A stretch of DNA of 64,000 nt from Thiothrix unzii (GTDB lineage: Bacteria; Pseudomonadota; Gammaproteobacteria; Thiotrichales; Thiotrichaceae): assembly GCF_017901175.1 (NCBI RefSeq), contig NZ_CP072793.1:744001-808000 (forward strand), written 5' to 3'. This document shows, in pieces, positions 63,465 to 64,000 of the stretch. Position numbers and translations under genes: made by a program. Each line of letters opens with the position of its first letter. The stretch's first letter is position 1. The notes under the pieces are model-generated. The model had not been told where the DNA came from and made no database searches. It saw only the letters and a list, made by a program, of their open reading frames with translations.

Positions 63465-64000
63465 TTGCCAACCACCGAATTACCCCCCGCCCCGCGTGAT
63501 ACCCACTCGCAAAACACCCTGTCAGCAAATACCCACCTGTCGGGGCTTCCCAGTCCAGCATTTCCCCCGCGCAAAACACTCCCGGCATGGCGTTTAACAT
63601 CAGATTGTCATCCATCGCCGTAAACGTCACACCACCCGCCGTACTAATCGCCTCATCCAGCGCGGTAGTGGCAGTCAGCGTGATTGGAACCGCTTTCAAC
63701 GCCGTCGCCACCCGCTGCGGGTCGTTACGTTGCGCGGCATCCAGCGTTTCAAACAACAGCGCGGCTTTTACCCCATCGAGTTTCAACCGGCTTTTGAGGA
63801 AATGCCCCAGCGTTTTGTGGGCGGGGCGTGTCGCCAGCACCGTGAGTAAGGTTTCTTGGCTGTGGTCGGGTAATAAATCGAGGTAAAACGTCGCGCTCCC
63901 GTGTGCCATCAAGGTGTCGCGCAAGCGTGCGGAAAATGCATAAATTAAACTGCCTTCCACGCCTTGTGCGGTGACGATCATTTCACCTTTGCGGCTTGCG
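63448..64000 (-). CDS. C-terminal part of an HI0933/TIGR03862-type flavoprotein (runs off the window)
   Basis: The 184 visible residues are the C-terminal part of a YhiN/HI0933-like FAD-dependent oxidoreductase. They include KGEMIVTAQGVEGSLIYAFS at the substrate-domain junction, GGVTFTAMDD and the final FAD-binding segment GVFCAGEMLDWEAPTGGYLL. The frame is open through the right edge, so the N-terminal FAD-binding domain lies outside. The internal ATG at 63981 is not the start, because it falls inside a conserved motif. Reaction is unknown for this family. Confidence 0.82.
   Translation of the reverse strand, partial: ASRKGEMIVTAQGVEGSLIYAFSARLRDTLMAHGSATFYLDLLPDHSQETLLTVLATRPAHKTLGHFLKSRLKLDGVKAALLFETLDAAQRNDPQRVATALKAVPITLTATTALDEAISTAGGVTFTAMDDNLMLNAMPGVFCAGEMLDWEAPTGGYLLTGCFASGYHAGRGVIRWLAINKLS

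Noticed and set aside
63448-63981. Complete 177-residue protein starting at ATG 63981
   Set aside because: The frame continues past the window edge and the ATG falls inside a conserved motif of the HI0933-type flavoprotein, so the gene is truncated by the window.
1-64000. Mobile elements, prophage, CRISPR arrays, rRNA
   Set aside because: No transposase, integrase, phage structural gene, terminal repeats, repeat-spacer array or rRNA segment was seen on either strand.

Overview
This window reads as a chromosomal segment of a gammaproteobacterium. The evidence is the long single-chain PurL, paired LolC and LolE, PpsA with PpsR, an Fnr-type regulator with a ccoNOQP oxidase, and a tRNA-Leu(CAA). 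Gene content would fit a sulfur-oxidising Thiotrichales such as Thiothrix, but that placement is inference. There is no insertion sequence, prophage, CRISPR array or rRNA. Genes are dense and only three gaps exceed 300 bases.

Region 1 (0-29 kb) is dominated by phosphate. After purL come a DUF47 protein with a PiT phosphate transporter, a hybrid sensor kinase fused to a periplasmic binding domain, and the minus-strand pstC-pstA-pstB-phoU-phoB-phoR run. Upstream of pstC lies an OlsB-like ornithine-lipid acyltransferase. On the other side of an HTH-nucleotidyltransferase gene with a broken HEPN partner lie btaA-btaB (betaine lipid DGTS synthesis) and a metallophosphoesterase of the PlcP phospholipase type. 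Convergent pstS and a pyruvate-kinase-like gene follow. Farther on are two alpha/beta hydrolases, an SMR exporter, an Rmd1/DUF155 protein, a Tat-exported PhoX phosphatase, and a GT4 glycosyltransferase resembling diacylglycerol glucosyltransferases. Good Pho boxes (two 7-base half-sites at 11-base spacing) precede pstC, olsB, btaA and the pyruvate-kinase-like gene. Together these genes form a phosphate-starvation module: import phosphate, release it from organic esters, strip phospholipid head groups to diacylglycerol, and rebuild the membrane from phosphorus-free lipids.

Region 2 (30-39 kb) is housekeeping: tRNA-Leu, queA, a secreted tandem SH3-like protein, folD, the ppsR-ppsA pair with an unusual hairpin-rich leader, a divergent LysR regulator and a second GT4.

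Region 3 (39-47 kb) is micro-oxic respiration: ccoNOQP, ccoG, ccoH, hemN and fnr, with three FNR-type boxes and a possible FNR-driven small RNA between ccoH and hemN.

Region 4 (47-55 kb) is envelope and uptake: two mini membrane proteins, pssA, lolC-lolE-lolD, a DUF2062 protein and comEC.

Region 5 (55-64 kb) is the least familiar. It holds a 774-residue protein made almost wholly of an unbroken Glu-Arg-Asp heptad repeat with a C-terminal membrane anchor. Next are two perfect hairpins, a lipoprotein, two tandem paralogous cysteine-rich secreted proteins, and an apolipoprotein N-acyltransferase whose N-terminus copies the lipoprotein's CFGGSS start. A LuxR-type regulator with a hybrid kinase and a truncated HI0933-family flavoprotein close the window.
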